Source: Acidobacteriota bacterium
GTDB lineage: Bacteria > Acidobacteriota > Vicinamibacteria > Vicinamibacterales > 2-12-FULL-66-21
Assembly (NCBI GenBank): GCA_003222675.1
Contig: QHWT01000046.1
Span: forward strand, 132,044 to 196,043
DNA length: 64,000 bases
Direction: 5' to 3'
In this document: positions 42,434-50,912 of the stretch, piece by piece
Layout: each line of letters opens with the position of its first letter
Numbering within the stretch: the first letter of the stretch is position 1
Position numbers and translations under genes: made by a program
Notes under the pieces: model-generated
Seen by the model: the letters and a program-made list of their open reading frames with translations, nothing else
What the model was told of the DNA's origin: nothing
Database searches by the model: none

Positions 42434-43237
42434 TCAGCTCTTGGTTGTATCGAGCGTCCGCTGGCCCGTCCGCTCCTGAATGGCGGCCTTCTGCCGTTCG
42501 CGCACTTCCGACGAAACGACTCTCACCCGGAACAACAGTCCCTTCGACTCGATGCGGCGCCGCACCGTGTCGAGGTCTTCCTGCGACACCGTCGATGGGC
42601 TTGCCGCGACATCGACGAGCACGCGCTCCAATTCGTCGAGCACCGCGGCGACCGTCGCATCACCGTTGGTCGCGGCCGTCTGCCGATACAGCCGGTTCGA
42701 CGCGAGCAGTTGCTGCGCGCGCGCCTGTTCCGAGGAAATGTCCACGCTGCCCGTGTTCTCGGAGCTCACCAGCTCCACGAGCACCATCTGCGATCGATCG
42801 AGGTGATCGCCCAGGTCCACGAGCAGAATCCGTTCACGAACTCTTTCGGCCGACGCCGGCGCGGGCGCGCCTGCTGACGGCGTCGTCGCGGGCGTCAGTC
42901 GTCCCGCCATGAACGCGCCAATAACGAGCACGACGACCAGTGCTGCCCACGCGAGCCGCGCGGGGGACAACACGAACCACGACAGCCATCCTCCGCGACG
43001 CGGGGGAAGCGCCGGTTCGAGCCGCGCCCATGCGACGCGCTCGAATCCGTCCGGAGCCTCTCCGATCGGCGCGCTGTCGACGAACGCAAGCACGCGGGTG
43101 AGGCGCCCGTAGTTCTGCTGGCATTCGTGACACTCGACGAGATGACCGGCCGCGCGGTGTTCCTCCGATGCGGTCATTTCCCCGTAGTAGTGCAGCGCGA
43201 GATCGTCGTCCGACAGGTGGACCATGGACATTGGCAT
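42434..43237 (-). CDS. Membrane anti-sigma factor (zinc-finger HC2 domain)
   Basis: The 267-residue protein has an N-terminal zinc anti-sigma domain (HLVECHECQQNYG, H-x3-C-x2-C), a transmembrane helix (about 90-112, LAWAALVVVLVIGAFMAGRL) and a periplasmic coiled-coil domain. It should hold the adjacent ECF sigma factor inactive until an envelope signal releases it. Its ATG shares a base with the sigma stop (TAATG). Confidence 0.88.
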   Translation of the reverse strand: MPMSMVHLSDDDLALHYYGEMTASEEHRAAGHLVECHECQQNYGRLTRVLAFVDSAPIGEAPDGFERVAWARLEPALPPRRGGWLSWFVLSPARLAWAALVVVLVIGAFMAGRLTPATTPSAGAPAPASAERVRERILLVDLGDHLDRSQMVLVELVSSENTGSVDISSEQARAQQLLASNRLYRQTAATNGDATVAAVLDELERVLVDVAASPSTVSQEDLDTVRRRIESKGLLFRVRVVSSEVRERQKAAIQERTGQRTLDTTKS

Positions 43238-43803
43238 TAACTTTCGACAAAAGGTTCGAGCGCGAGGCGCATCTTGCGCACGGCCCTGAACACGCTGTGT
43301 TTCGCCGCGTTGGCCTTCAATCCCAGTGCGCGGCTGATTTCTTCAATCGACTGCCCTTCGAAGTGCCGCAGCACGAACGCCGCGCGCTCCATGTCACTCA
43401 ATGACGCCATCGCGGCGCCGACGCGCTCCTGCACCTCGGTGCTGAGCATCAGCCGTTCGGGCGACGGGTCGACGCGGTCCTCGGCGGCGGCCTCGAAGTA
43501 TTCGAGGTCCGCGGCATCCGCGCCGGACTCCTGGTGCCTGCGCGAACGAATGAGATCGATTGAACAGTTCACGGCGATTCGATGGAGCCACGTGCCGAAG
43601 TTGGCACGCGACTCGAAACGGCCCAACTGCCGGTACGCCCGCAGGAACGTTTCCTGGACGACATCCTCGGCGTCGTGTGGATTGCCGGTCATACGGTGCG
43701 CGAGCCTGTAGACGGCGCAGCTGTGACGCTCGACGAGCGATCGAAAAGCTTCGCTATCTCCATCGCGGGCCAGCGCGACGGCGGCGGCGTCCGTATGCGG
43801 CAT
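43237..43803 (-). CDS. ECF (RpoE-like) RNA polymerase sigma factor
   Basis: The 188-residue protein has sigma-70 region 2 (YRLAHRMTGNPHDAEDVVQE, FGTWLHRIAVN) and region 4 (LSDMERAAFVLRHFEGQSIE, LGLKANAAKHSVFRAVRKMR). It starts an operon with its anti-sigma factor and two HEAT-repeat proteins and may activate its own promoter. The target promoter motif cannot be read from one site. Confidence 0.93.
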   Translation of the reverse strand: MPHTDAAAVALARDGDSEAFRSLVERHSCAVYRLAHRMTGNPHDAEDVVQETFLRAYRQLGRFESRANFGTWLHRIAVNCSIDLIRSRRHQESGADAADLEYFEAAAEDRVDPSPERLMLSTEVQERVGAAMASLSDMERAAFVLRHFEGQSIEEISRALGLKANAAKHSVFRAVRKMRLALEPFVES

Positions 43804-43810
43804 CCGAATG

Positions 43811-43816
43811 ATTAGA
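43811..43816 (-). promoter_or_regulatory. Possible -10 box for the sigma-factor operon
   Basis: Minus-strand TCTAAT lies 7 bp before the ATG at 43803, in line with the leaderless pattern elsewhere. An autoregulated ECF promoter could also lie in 43817-43911. Confidence 0.35.
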
Positions 43817-43911
43817 CGGGAGTTGTGCTGGGCGGTTAGCCCGCGGATGAGGCCGGTTTTACGCGGTTCGTATTGACCCGCGACAGGCAGCGACTGGCGG
43901 CTGTCATCGCC

Positions 43912-44109
43912 TCAAACCTCACTCGGACGTCGCGCGGCTGGATCCGCCTTCTGCTTCGTATCCCTGTCGGCAGGTCCCGGAACTGCCACGGACTGCACAT
44001 GATTCAGGATCTCGCGCATTCGCGAAATCTCAGCGTGCAGCGCCGCGATGCAGGCTTCCTGCGTTTCGTGCGCGACATCAGAGCCCACGCCGCAGTACGG
44101 GCATTTCAT
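43912..44109 (-). CDS. Small zinc-ribbon-like protein
   Basis: The 65-residue product starts MKCPYCGVGSDVAHETQEAC, with one CxxC and a later Cys, a half zinc ribbon, followed by a helix (CIAALHAEISRMREILNHV). No clear Shine-Dalgarno is present. No function is claimed. Confidence 0.5.
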   Translation of the reverse strand: MKCPYCGVGSDVAHETQEACIAALHAEISRMREILNHVQSVAVPGPADRDTKQKADPAARRPSEV

Positions 44110-44170
44110 TCGCGGTTCTTAGGCGAATCGCAGGGAGCATCGATCGAAGGCTGCAAGAAGCTCACCGTCG

Positions 44171-45103
44171 TTAACTCATCGATGTCAGTGTCCGCTCGAG
44201 GCCGTCTTCGAGCGGCGTGATGCGTAGCCGCAGCGCGTCAATCGCGGCCTCGCTCTCGAGCGGCCAGTCATGACGAAAAATATGCACGATCCCCCGAGTC
44301 AGCAGCGGCGGACGCTTCGTGAGCGCGGCGCGTGCTTCTTCGACGAGCGCCGCAGCTGTCGCGACCCCATACGGGATGCGGAGGGGAAGCGTGCGCCCCC
44401 GAGTCCGCTTCAAAAAATCGAAGATCGCGGCCTGCGGCGCGTTCACGCCGCCGACGATGTACTCGCGCGCTGGAGCGGGATGGGCAAGCGCCTCGACGTG
44501 GGCCCCTGCCACGTCGTCAATGAACGCGTATGACCACAGGTGCTCGACGCCAATCACGCCCGGCAGCTGCCCGGCGAGATGATCCCGCATCAACCGGCCG
44601 ACGAGGTTGCCTTCCGTCGCGGGCCCCGGACCATAGATGACTCCGGGATACAACGTGACGACCGGCAGGCCGTCAGCGGCGGCACGCCGCGCGACGTCGC
44701 GCGCCGCCACTTTCGTGCGCTGGTAGTGGTTCGCCGTCAGCGGCCGAGGACTGTCGGCGGGCGGCAGCGCGAGAAACGACGACGTGTAGACGATGCGCGG
44801 CGTGTGGTGCGCCCGCGCCGCGGCGAGCACGGACTGCAACCCGCCGACATTGATTGCGTCGAACTCCGCGGGGTCCCGCCGCCACACGGCGACGAGGGCC
44901 GCCGTGTGACAGATTGCGTCGCACCCGTCAGCCGCGCGGGTCACCGCGGGGGTCTCGCGAATGTCGCCGTCGATGGCGCGCCCGGGCAGCGACGCGGCCG
45001 TCGCGCGGCGCGCGAACACCACGGGCTCGTGCCCCGCGCGGTCCAGCGAACGCACGATCGCCGATCCGAGATAGCCGGTTCCACCGGTGACGAGCACGCG
45101 CAT
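44171..45103 (-). CDS. NAD-dependent epimerase/dehydratase (extended SDR)
   Basis: The 310-residue protein has the Rossmann motif VTGGTGYLGSAIVRSL, the active-site YQRTKVAARD (Tyr/Lys) and TSSFLAL (Ser). It resembles dihydroflavonol-4-reductase-like SDRs, with YPGVIYGPGPATEGNLVGRL typical of that group. The substrate is unknown. The gene is divergent from rhomboid, with a repeat array between them. Confidence 0.85.
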   Translation of the reverse strand: MRVLVTGGTGYLGSAIVRSLDRAGHEPVVFARRATAASLPGRAIDGDIRETPAVTRAADGCDAICHTAALVAVWRRDPAEFDAINVGGLQSVLAAARAHHTPRIVYTSSFLALPPADSPRPLTANHYQRTKVAARDVARRAAADGLPVVTLYPGVIYGPGPATEGNLVGRLMRDHLAGQLPGVIGVEHLWSYAFIDDVAGAHVEALAHPAPAREYIVGGVNAPQAAIFDFLKRTRGRTLPLRIPYGVATAAALVEEARAALTKRPPLLTRGIVHIFRHDWPLESEAAIDALRLRITPLEDGLERTLTSMS

Positions 45104-45154
45104 ACGTACAAATAACGTGACGGCGTGTCAATGCCGCCTGGTGAATGCCGAATG

Positions 45155-45225
45155 CCATTCAGCAAATCACCAAATCACCAAATCACCAAATCACCAAATC
45201 GCCAATCACCAACTCGCCAATCGCG
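45155..45225 (+). repeat. AAATCACC octad array between SDR and rhomboid genes
   Basis: Tandem AAATCACC units become AATCGCC and AACTCGCC. It is the same unit as at 39990-40045 and 62230-62255. No inverse array is present here. Confidence 0.88.
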
Positions 45226-45244
45226 AAACCGCCGGGTTACAAAG

Positions 45245-45250
45245 TACACT
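45245..45250 (+). promoter_or_regulatory. -10 box for the rhomboid gene
   Basis: TACACT lies 7 bp before the ATG at 45258, just downstream of the octad array. Confidence 0.5.
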
Positions 45251-45257
45251 GGCCGGT

Positions 45258-46109
45258 ATGTTCAGGCAGAGGACCGGCTCGGTTGTCTGTGCATCGTGCG
45301 GATCCCTGGTCGGCGTCAACGACGATCGCTGTTACAACTGTGGCCGGCGCAACCCAGGACTGTGGGGCTTCGGACCCGCGTTGCGGCGGTTCGGCAATGA
45401 CCTCGGATTCCTCTCACTGGTCCTCTACGGCTGTTCCGCGTTGTACCTGGTATCGCTCGCGATGACGGTCGCGACGGGCGGCAACCTCTTCTCGGGATCG
45501 GTGTTCTCGATGCTGGGACCGAACCAGTATTCGCTGCTGGTGCTCGGTGCGAGCGGTGCGTGGCCCGTCTTCGGCGTCGGCCGCTGGTGGACGGTGTTGA
45601 GCGCGGGGTGGCTGCACGGCGGAGCACTGCACATCCTGTTCAACATGATGTGGGTGCGCCAGCTGGGGCCTGCCGTCGCGGACATGTACGGCGCGGCGCG
45701 CATGATCATCATCTACACCATCGCGAGCGCCACCGGTTTTCTTCTCAGCTCATTCATGGGCGCGTACCTGCCCATCCCATTCTTCGGCGGCGGCGCCGTG
45801 ACCATCGGCGCGTCCGCGCCGATCTTCGGCCTGCTCGGCGCGCTGGTGTATTACGGTCGCCGCGGCGGCAGCAGCCTCGTAGGCTCCGAAGCGCTCGGCT
45901 ATGCGCTGACGATGGGCGTGTTCGGCCTCGTCATGCCGGGAATTGACAACGCCGCGCACGCCGGCGGCTTCGTGGGCGGCTACATTGCGGGGATGTGGCT
46001 GGATCCGCTGAAACGCGAACGCATGGATCATTTCGTCGGCGCCGCGATCTGCCTGCTGGTCACGGCCCTCAGCATCGTCTGGTCGATCGCCACGGTGTAT
46101 ATCCACTGA
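45258..46109 (+). CDS. Rhomboid intramembrane serine protease with N-terminal zinc ribbon
   Basis: The 283-residue protein has a zinc ribbon (CASCGSLVG ... CYNCGRRNP, residues about 11-32) and then a six-helix rhomboid domain. Catalytic residues fit GASAPIFGLLGA (Ser in GAS) and NAAHAGGFVGG (His). The H-x3-N oxyanion region may be HILFNMMW. Rhomboids cleave membrane helices; no substrate is evident. The zinc ribbon may regulate it. Confidence 0.9.
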   Translation: MFRQRTGSVVCASCGSLVGVNDDRCYNCGRRNPGLWGFGPALRRFGNDLGFLSLVLYGCSALYLVSLAMTVATGGNLFSGSVFSMLGPNQYSLLVLGASGAWPVFGVGRWWTVLSAGWLHGGALHILFNMMWVRQLGPAVADMYGAARMIIIYTIASATGFLLSSFMGAYLPIPFFGGGAVTIGASAPIFGLLGALVYYGRRGGSSLVGSEALGYALTMGVFGLVMPGIDNAAHAGGFVGGYIAGMWLDPLKRERMDHFVGAAICLLVTALSIVWSIATVYIH

Positions 46110-46124
46110 TTGCACTCGCCATTG

Positions 46125-46206
46125 ATACGGACAATAACCACGGATCACAGGGATTGCACGGATCAAGCCGGTGCTTCTGCGGCGTGAGATTCGTGGGATC
46201 CGTGGC
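46125..46206. repeat. CACGGATCA / GATCCGTGG inverted element
   Basis: CCACGGATCACAGGG and GCACGGATCAAG face TCGTGGGATCCGTGG. The same wording returns around 53650-53730 and 53940-53970. Confidence 0.7.
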
Positions 46207-46212
46207 TATAAT
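46207..46212 (+). promoter_or_regulatory. TATAAT -10 box for the threonine-dehydrogenase-like gene
   Basis: TATAAT ends 8 bp before the GTG at 46221, at the edge of the repeat element. It supports the GTG rather than the TTG at 46215. Confidence 0.6.
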
Positions 46213-46220
46213 TTTTGGTT

Positions 46221-47237
46221 GTGCGTAAACCTGTCGTTCTCATCACGGGCGCCGGCGGCGAGATCGGTCACGGACTCATCGATGGTCTGGCCCAGCGCGG
46301 CGACCGCGCGATCGTCACCATCGACATCTCGCGACTCGACGACACCATCGCGAAGAAAGTCGATCGCGAGGTGACCGGATCCATCCTGGATCGCGCGCTC
46401 CTCGAGCGGCTGATGGCGGAGTACGAGATCGATCTGATCTTCCATCTCGCGGCGCTGCTGTCCACGCGGTCCGAGTTCACGCCCGTTGCTGCGCACCAGG
46501 TGAACGTCGAAGGCACCTTGAGCCTGCTCGAATTCGCCCAGCACGAGGGGGAATCGCACGGGCGCCCCGTCGTGTTCATCTATCCCTCGTCCATTGCGGC
46601 CTACGGACTGCCGAGTCTCGACGAGAAGCAGAATGCCGGCAAGGTATCGGAAGACCAGTATCTGCACCCGACCACGATGTACGGGTGCAACAAGCTGTAT
46701 TGCGAGTTGATCGGGACCTACTACGCGCGCAATTACAAGCAGCTCGCGGCGGAATCGCACAGCGGCCGCGTGGATTTCAGATGCGCGCGGTTCCCGGGGC
46801 TCATCTCCGCACTCACGCTGCCGGCGGGCGGCACGTCGGATTACGCGCCCGAAATGATCCATGCTGCCGCGCGAGGGGAGAACTACGGCTGCTTCGTGCG
46901 GTCCGACACGCAGATTCCGTTCATGGCGATGCCCGACGGCGTCGACGCGCTGCTGGCGCTTGCGTCTGCGCCGCGCGACGGCCTGCAGCGGACGGCGTAT
47001 AACGTGGGCGCGTTCAGTCCGACCGCCGAGGACATCCGCAACGTCGTCGTGAAGGCGTTTCCCGGGGCGGAGATTGCGTGGGCGACCGACGATAAACGCC
47101 AGCGGATCGTGGATTCATGGCCTGCGGACGTCGACGACAACGCGGCGCGGCGCGACTGGGGATTCTCGCCGCGCTATGATTTTCACCGCGCGTTCAGCGA
47201 GTACCTGATCCCGACGATTCGAAAACGATATGCATAG
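46221..47237 (+). CDS. L-threonine 3-dehydrogenase-like SDR
   Basis: The 338-residue protein has VVLITGAGGEIGHGL (Rossmann), SSIAAYG and MYGCNKLYCELIG (Tyr/Lys). The block DFRCARFPGLISALTLPAGG, TSDYAPEMIHAAARGENYGC and QIPFMAMPDGVDALL closely match SDR-type threonine dehydrogenases, which oxidise threonine to 2-amino-3-oxobutyrate. D-erythronate dehydrogenases are a second possibility. The ferredoxin gene follows 23 bp later. Confidence 0.72.
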   Translation: MRKPVVLITGAGGEIGHGLIDGLAQRGDRAIVTIDISRLDDTIAKKVDREVTGSILDRALLERLMAEYEIDLIFHLAALLSTRSEFTPVAAHQVNVEGTLSLLEFAQHEGESHGRPVVFIYPSSIAAYGLPSLDEKQNAGKVSEDQYLHPTTMYGCNKLYCELIGTYYARNYKQLAAESHSGRVDFRCARFPGLISALTLPAGGTSDYAPEMIHAAARGENYGCFVRSDTQIPFMAMPDGVDALLALASAPRDGLQRTAYNVGAFSPTAEDIRNVVVKAFPGAEIAWATDDKRQRIVDSWPADVDDNAARRDWGFSPRYDFHRAFSEYLIPTIRKRYA

Positions 47238-47260
47238 CGTCCAGGAGGGATGGAGCCCGC

Positions 47261-47620
47261 ATGGCGAAGCTGACTGTGGAAGGTTACCGGACCGTTGAAG
47301 TCCCGTCGGGGAAGCGCCTCGTCAGGGCGATTGAAGAGGATGCCCGCGTCGATATCCTCCACGCGTGCGGCGGCAACGCGCGGTGCACGACGTGCCGGAT
47401 CGAATTCATCGCGGGTGAACCGGAAAGGATGACGGAAGCGGAGCGCGACGTGCTCAACGCGAAAGGCGTCGTCGGCGCGCGCCTGTCGTGCCAGATGACG
47501 TGCGACCACGACATGGTCGTCCGCGCGATCAGCCGCCTCGAGGGCAGCGGCCGGCCGGATCCGGGCCCGACACCGGAGCCCACCATCCAGCCGCCGCCGG
47601 TGTGGATCCCGAAACAGTGA
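47261..47620 (+). CDS. 2Fe-2S ferredoxin
   Basis: The 119-residue protein has the plant-type ferredoxin cluster motif CGGNARCTTC and a later Cys in RLSCQMTC. The C-terminal tail is Pro-rich (GRPDPGPTPEPTIQPPPVW) and probably disordered. AGGAGGG lies 11 bp before the ATG. The redox partner is unknown. Confidence 0.85.
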   Translation: MAKLTVEGYRTVEVPSGKRLVRAIEEDARVDILHACGGNARCTTCRIEFIAGEPERMTEAERDVLNAKGVVGARLSCQMTCDHDMVVRAISRLEGSGRPDPGPTPEPTIQPPPVWIPKQ

Positions 47621-47642
47621 CCGGATCCGCGGAGACGGCTTT

Positions 47643-47774
47643 ACTCAGAGGCCACGGAGGTCATGGAGTTCGTTAGGCAAAAGAATTCTCAGTGTTCTCG
47701 CCGAGATCCTCTGACTCAATGGTCGCGGAGCGCTTTAATAAAAGAATTCTCCGTGGTCTCCGTGGCCTCTGAGT
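47643..47774. repeat. 26 bp imperfect inverted repeat between ferredoxin and SulP genes
   Basis: Left arm 47643-47668 (starts ACTCAGAGGCCACGGAGG) matches the reverse complement of 47749-47774 at about 23 of 26 positions. The inside holds a direct repeat AAAAGAATTCTC. The structure separates convergent genes. Confidence 0.85.
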
Positions 47775-47796
47775 GAACAGGCTCTGCGGCTTCTAC

Positions 47797-49461
47797 TCAC
47801 GCGGCGCGCGTCGCGATCACTTCCGCAGCGCGCGTCAGCGCGGCGGCGATATTCGGGCAGATGTTCCCGTCGCCGATGTGCTGATGGAAGCGCGCCTGAC
47901 GCATGACGGCGGCCGGTTGCTCGCGGGCGCCACACAGCAACAGCGTGCGCTCCGACACGCGCAAACGGTCCGCAGCGTCCTCGAGCGCTTGGAGTCCGGT
48001 GCCGTCGATCGCTGTCATGTTGCGCAGACGGATGATCACGACCTTCGGCAGCCGATCGATGCGATCGGTGAGGTTCGCGATCTTATCAGTCGCGCCGAAC
48101 AGGAACGGGCCATGGATGCGGAAGATTGCCACATAGTCGGGGATCGGCTTGTCCTGCAGGATGTGCGGGCGTCCCGACTCCACGTAGTCGCGCGTGACCT
48201 CCGACACGGTCGTGGTCACGGCGACGCGGCGAATGAACGTCAGCGCCGCGAGCACCATGCCGACCTCGACGGCAATCGTCAGATCGGCGAACACCGTCAG
48301 CGCGAACGTTACCATCCACACGCTGATGTCCGTCTTGGTCAGGCGCAGCAGCTTGGGGATCTCGTGCCACTCGCCCATGTTCCAGGACACCATCAGCAGG
48401 ATCGCAGCGAGCACCGCCATCGGAATGAAGCGCGCCAGCGGCGCGGCGGCAAGCAGGACGACGAGGAGCGTGATCGCGTGCACCATCCCTGCTACGGGAG
48501 ACACGGCGCCGGAGCGGATGTTCGTCGCGGTCCGCGCAATCGCGCCGGTCGCGGGCAGGCCGCCGAACATTGGCGACGCGATGTTCGCGATCCCTTGCGC
48601 CACCAGCTCCGTATTCGGATTGTGCTGGTCGTTTCCCATCCGGTCGGCGACCACGGCGGACAGGAGCGACTCAATCGCGCCGAGCAGCGCAACCGTCAAC
48701 GCCGGCCTGAGCAGCACCGGCACGAGCGCCAGCTTGAAAGCCGGCATTCTCAATTCAGGGAGGCCCCCCGGGATGCCGCCAAAGCGGGACCCCACGGTTT
48801 CGACGCCGACTCCCGCGAGCACGACGGCAGCCGTGCCGGCAACGAGCGCAAGGATCGCCCCGGGCACACGCGGGTACGTCTGACGAAGCACGATCATGCC
48901 GACGAGCGCGACGCCGCCGAGCGTTGTGGCGGCCGGCGAGAGCGTCACGGCGTGGCGCGCGAGCTCGATCATGCGCGCTCCGAACGCCGACGGCACATGC
49001 GCGAGCTGCAGCCCGAAGAAGTCGCGGATCTGCGTGCTGGCAATCAGCACCGCGATGCCGTTCGTGAATCCGATGACCACCGGGCGCGGCAGGTACTTGA
49101 CGGCGGTGCCCATGCCCGTCAGGCCCAGGATGACCAGCATGAGGCCGGCCATCATCGTGCACATGAACAGGCCATCGACGCCGTACGTCGCGACGATGCC
49201 GGCGACCACCACGACGAAGGCTCCCGTGGGCCCGCCGATCTGGTAGCGCGATCCTCCGAACGCGGAAATGAGGAAGCCCGTGACGATGGCGCAGTAGATG
49301 CCAGCCTGAGGCGTCAGCCCGGACGCGATGGCAAATGCCATGGCGAGCGGCAAGGCCACGAGGCCGACGGTGACGCCGGCAATGAGGTCGCTCGTGAGCG
49401 CGTGCCACGAATAATGGCGCAGCGCGCGCACGGACGCGGGCATCCACCTTCGAGTGTGCAT
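47797..49461 (-). CDS. SulP family anion transporter with STAS domain
   Basis: The 554-residue protein has about 10-12 membrane helices (about 25-435), including LIAGVTVGLVALPLAMAFAI and GLPATGAIARTATNIRSGA, and a C-terminal STAS domain (about 450-545; RLRNMTAIDGTGLQALEDAA). SulP proteins carry sulfate, bicarbonate or other anions; the substrate is not decided. The ATG at 49461 is chosen over a longer frame that runs antisense to the Usp gene. Confidence 0.92.
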   Translation of the reverse strand: MHTRRWMPASVRALRHYSWHALTSDLIAGVTVGLVALPLAMAFAIASGLTPQAGIYCAIVTGFLISAFGGSRYQIGGPTGAFVVVVAGIVATYGVDGLFMCTMMAGLMLVILGLTGMGTAVKYLPRPVVIGFTNGIAVLIASTQIRDFFGLQLAHVPSAFGARMIELARHAVTLSPAATTLGGVALVGMIVLRQTYPRVPGAILALVAGTAAVVLAGVGVETVGSRFGGIPGGLPELRMPAFKLALVPVLLRPALTVALLGAIESLLSAVVADRMGNDQHNPNTELVAQGIANIASPMFGGLPATGAIARTATNIRSGAVSPVAGMVHAITLLVVLLAAAPLARFIPMAVLAAILLMVSWNMGEWHEIPKLLRLTKTDISVWMVTFALTVFADLTIAVEVGMVLAALTFIRRVAVTTTVSEVTRDYVESGRPHILQDKPIPDYVAIFRIHGPFLFGATDKIANLTDRIDRLPKVVIIRLRNMTAIDGTGLQALEDAADRLRVSERTLLLCGAREQPAAVMRQARFHQHIGDGNICPNIAAALTRAAEVIATRAA

Positions 49462-49518
49462 TACAGTTGTTCTACAGGAGCCCACATATTGTAGCACTCG
49501 AGAAATGCTGGAGGCGAG

Positions 49519-49932
49519 ATGGCAACGGGAGACATGCGGCGCGTGCTGCTGCACGGCAGCGCCGATGAGTCGTTCGATCGTTCGGTGCGCGTCGCGGGAC
49601 GCCTGGCGCACGAATTCAACGCCGACCTGCACGTCGTCTACATAATCGAGGAGCCGCTCAAAGCGGGCTGGACGGCCGAGATGCCTACGGCGCGGCTGCC
49701 GGAACTTCACGCGGCGATGGAGGAGGAAGCGCGTGAGCGGCTGGGACGTCTGCTGCCCGCCGAGCTGCAGGAGCGGATCACGATTGCCATCCGCACCGGC
49801 AACACGTCCGACGAGCTGGTGCGCTACATTGCGGAAAACACGGTCGACCTCGCAATCGTGCAGGGATCCGACGCGCACGCGCGCACGTTCGTCGAGAACG
49901 GCCGCTGCTCGGTGCTGATTTTGAGACCGTGA
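49519..49932 (+). CDS. Universal stress protein (UspA) family
   Basis: The 137-residue protein has the Usp fold: MRRVLLHGSADESFDRSVRV, DLHVVYIIEE and the end RTFVENGRCSVLILRP. The usual G-x2-G-x9-G(S/T) ATP-binding motif is degenerate (VQGSDAHARTFVENGRCS), so ATP binding is uncertain. It is divergent from SulP with a 57 bp gap. GGAGGCG precedes the ATG. Confidence 0.8.
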   Translation: MATGDMRRVLLHGSADESFDRSVRVAGRLAHEFNADLHVVYIIEEPLKAGWTAEMPTARLPELHAAMEEEARERLGRLLPAELQERITIAIRTGNTSDELVRYIAENTVDLAIVQGSDAHARTFVENGRCSVLILRP

Positions 49933-50135
49933 GGGGACGGAGGACGGTTGACCCGCCTTCGCCGCTACGCGGCTTCGGCGAGGCAGGCGGCGCGAGGCCG
50001 TGTGGACCACGGGTGTCGGACATCGCGCCTCGGACCTCACACTTCGGACCTCGGACCTCGGACCTTGGACCTCGGACCTCGGACCTCGGACCTCGATCCC
50101 TTTTCCGTCCTCTGTCCTCCGTCATCCGTCCTCGT
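49933..50135 (+). repeat. CGGACCT heptad array between usp and aat
   Basis: A CGCCTTCGCCGCTACGCGGCTTCG segment (49953-49976; near copy at 36827-36849) is followed by tandem CGGACCT units (50030-50095), then degenerate CCGTCCT units to about 50135. The array ends at the -10 box of aat. Confidence 0.88.
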
Positions 50136-50143
50136 TGTACGCT
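50136..50143 (+). promoter_or_regulatory. -10 box for aat
   Basis: TACGCT (50138-50143) lies 6 bp before the GTG at 50150. The same hexamer serves ruvX. Confidence 0.5.
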
Positions 50144-50149
50144 CCTCCA

Positions 50150-50728
50150 GTGATTCCCGCGGATCTTCTCGTCTCCGCCTATACGAGCGGCTGGTTTCCA
50201 ATGGCCGTCGAGCCCGGAGAGATCCGATGGTACTCGCCGGATCCGCGCGGCATCATTCCGCTCGACACGTTTCATGCCCCGAAGCGGCTGGGCCGCATCA
50301 TCCGTCAGCGGCGCTTCGACGTGCGCGTGGATTGCGATTTTGCTGCAGTCATTCGGGCGTGCGCGGCGCGCCAAGACGATGAGGGGAGCTGGATCGACGA
50401 AGAGATCCTGGAGAGCTACTGTGCGCTGCACGCGGCCGGCGTTGCTCACTCGATCGAGACCTGGCAGGACGGAGCGCTCGTCGGCGGACTCTACGGCGTC
50501 GCCTTGGGGGGCGCGTTCTTCGGCGAATCGATGTTTCATCGAGTGAACGATGCGTCGAAGGTGGCGCTGGTCGCGCTGATCGCACGGCTGCGCGAGCGGG
50601 GCTACCGTCTGCTCGACACGCAGTGGGTGAGCGAGCACCTCACGCAGTTCGGCGCGGTTGAGGTGTCTCGGCGGCGGTATCTGCGCCTGCTGCACGAAGC
50701 GCTCAAGATCGACGCGACGTTCAAATAG
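50150..50728 (+). CDS. aat: Leucyl/phenylalanyl-tRNA-protein transferase
   Basis: The 192-residue enzyme adds Leu or Phe to N-terminal Lys/Arg of proteins, marking them for ClpAP. Family blocks: YTSGWFPMAVEPGEIRWYSP, GSWIDEEILESYCALHAAG and GALVGGLYGVALGGAFFGES. The GTG start follows a -10 box and lacks a Shine-Dalgarno, again suggesting a leaderless mRNA. Confidence 0.93.
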   Translation: MIPADLLVSAYTSGWFPMAVEPGEIRWYSPDPRGIIPLDTFHAPKRLGRIIRQRRFDVRVDCDFAAVIRACAARQDDEGSWIDEEILESYCALHAAGVAHSIETWQDGALVGGLYGVALGGAFFGESMFHRVNDASKVALVALIARLRERGYRLLDTQWVSEHLTQFGAVEVSRRRYLRLLHEALKIDATFK

Positions 50729-50751
50729 GCCCGGTTCTTCATCACGTTACA

Positions 50752-50765
50752 GACATGGCCATGTC
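50752..50765. promoter_or_regulatory. Perfect 14 bp palindrome upstream of the membrane methyltransferase-like gene
   Basis: GACATGGCCATGTC is an exact palindrome in the 184 bp gap before the gene at 50913. A repeated TGGCATTCGACA / TGGCACTGACG motif follows (50810-50845). It could be an operator. A TTGACG at 50878 is a possible -35. No array is present in this spacer. Confidence 0.4.
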
Positions 50766-50912
50766 AATGGCGAAGGCCGAAGGCCAGATGACGACCGTCA
50801 TTGAGATTCAGCACTGGCATTCGACATTTGGCACTGACGCTGCCGTTTTTCAGAAGCGTGTCAGACTCGGCGTGCGCTTGACGATCGCGTAGCCGCTCCG
50901 ACAGACTCAGAT

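Noticed and set aside
43804..44170. tRNA or structured RNA gene
   Set aside because: No cloverleaf or TTCGA-type arm was found; only a small zinc-ribbon-like ORF is supportable.
47773..49494. 573-codon plus-strand frame opposite SulP
   Set aside because: Extremely His/Arg/Asp-rich composition and antisense to a clear SulP transporter.
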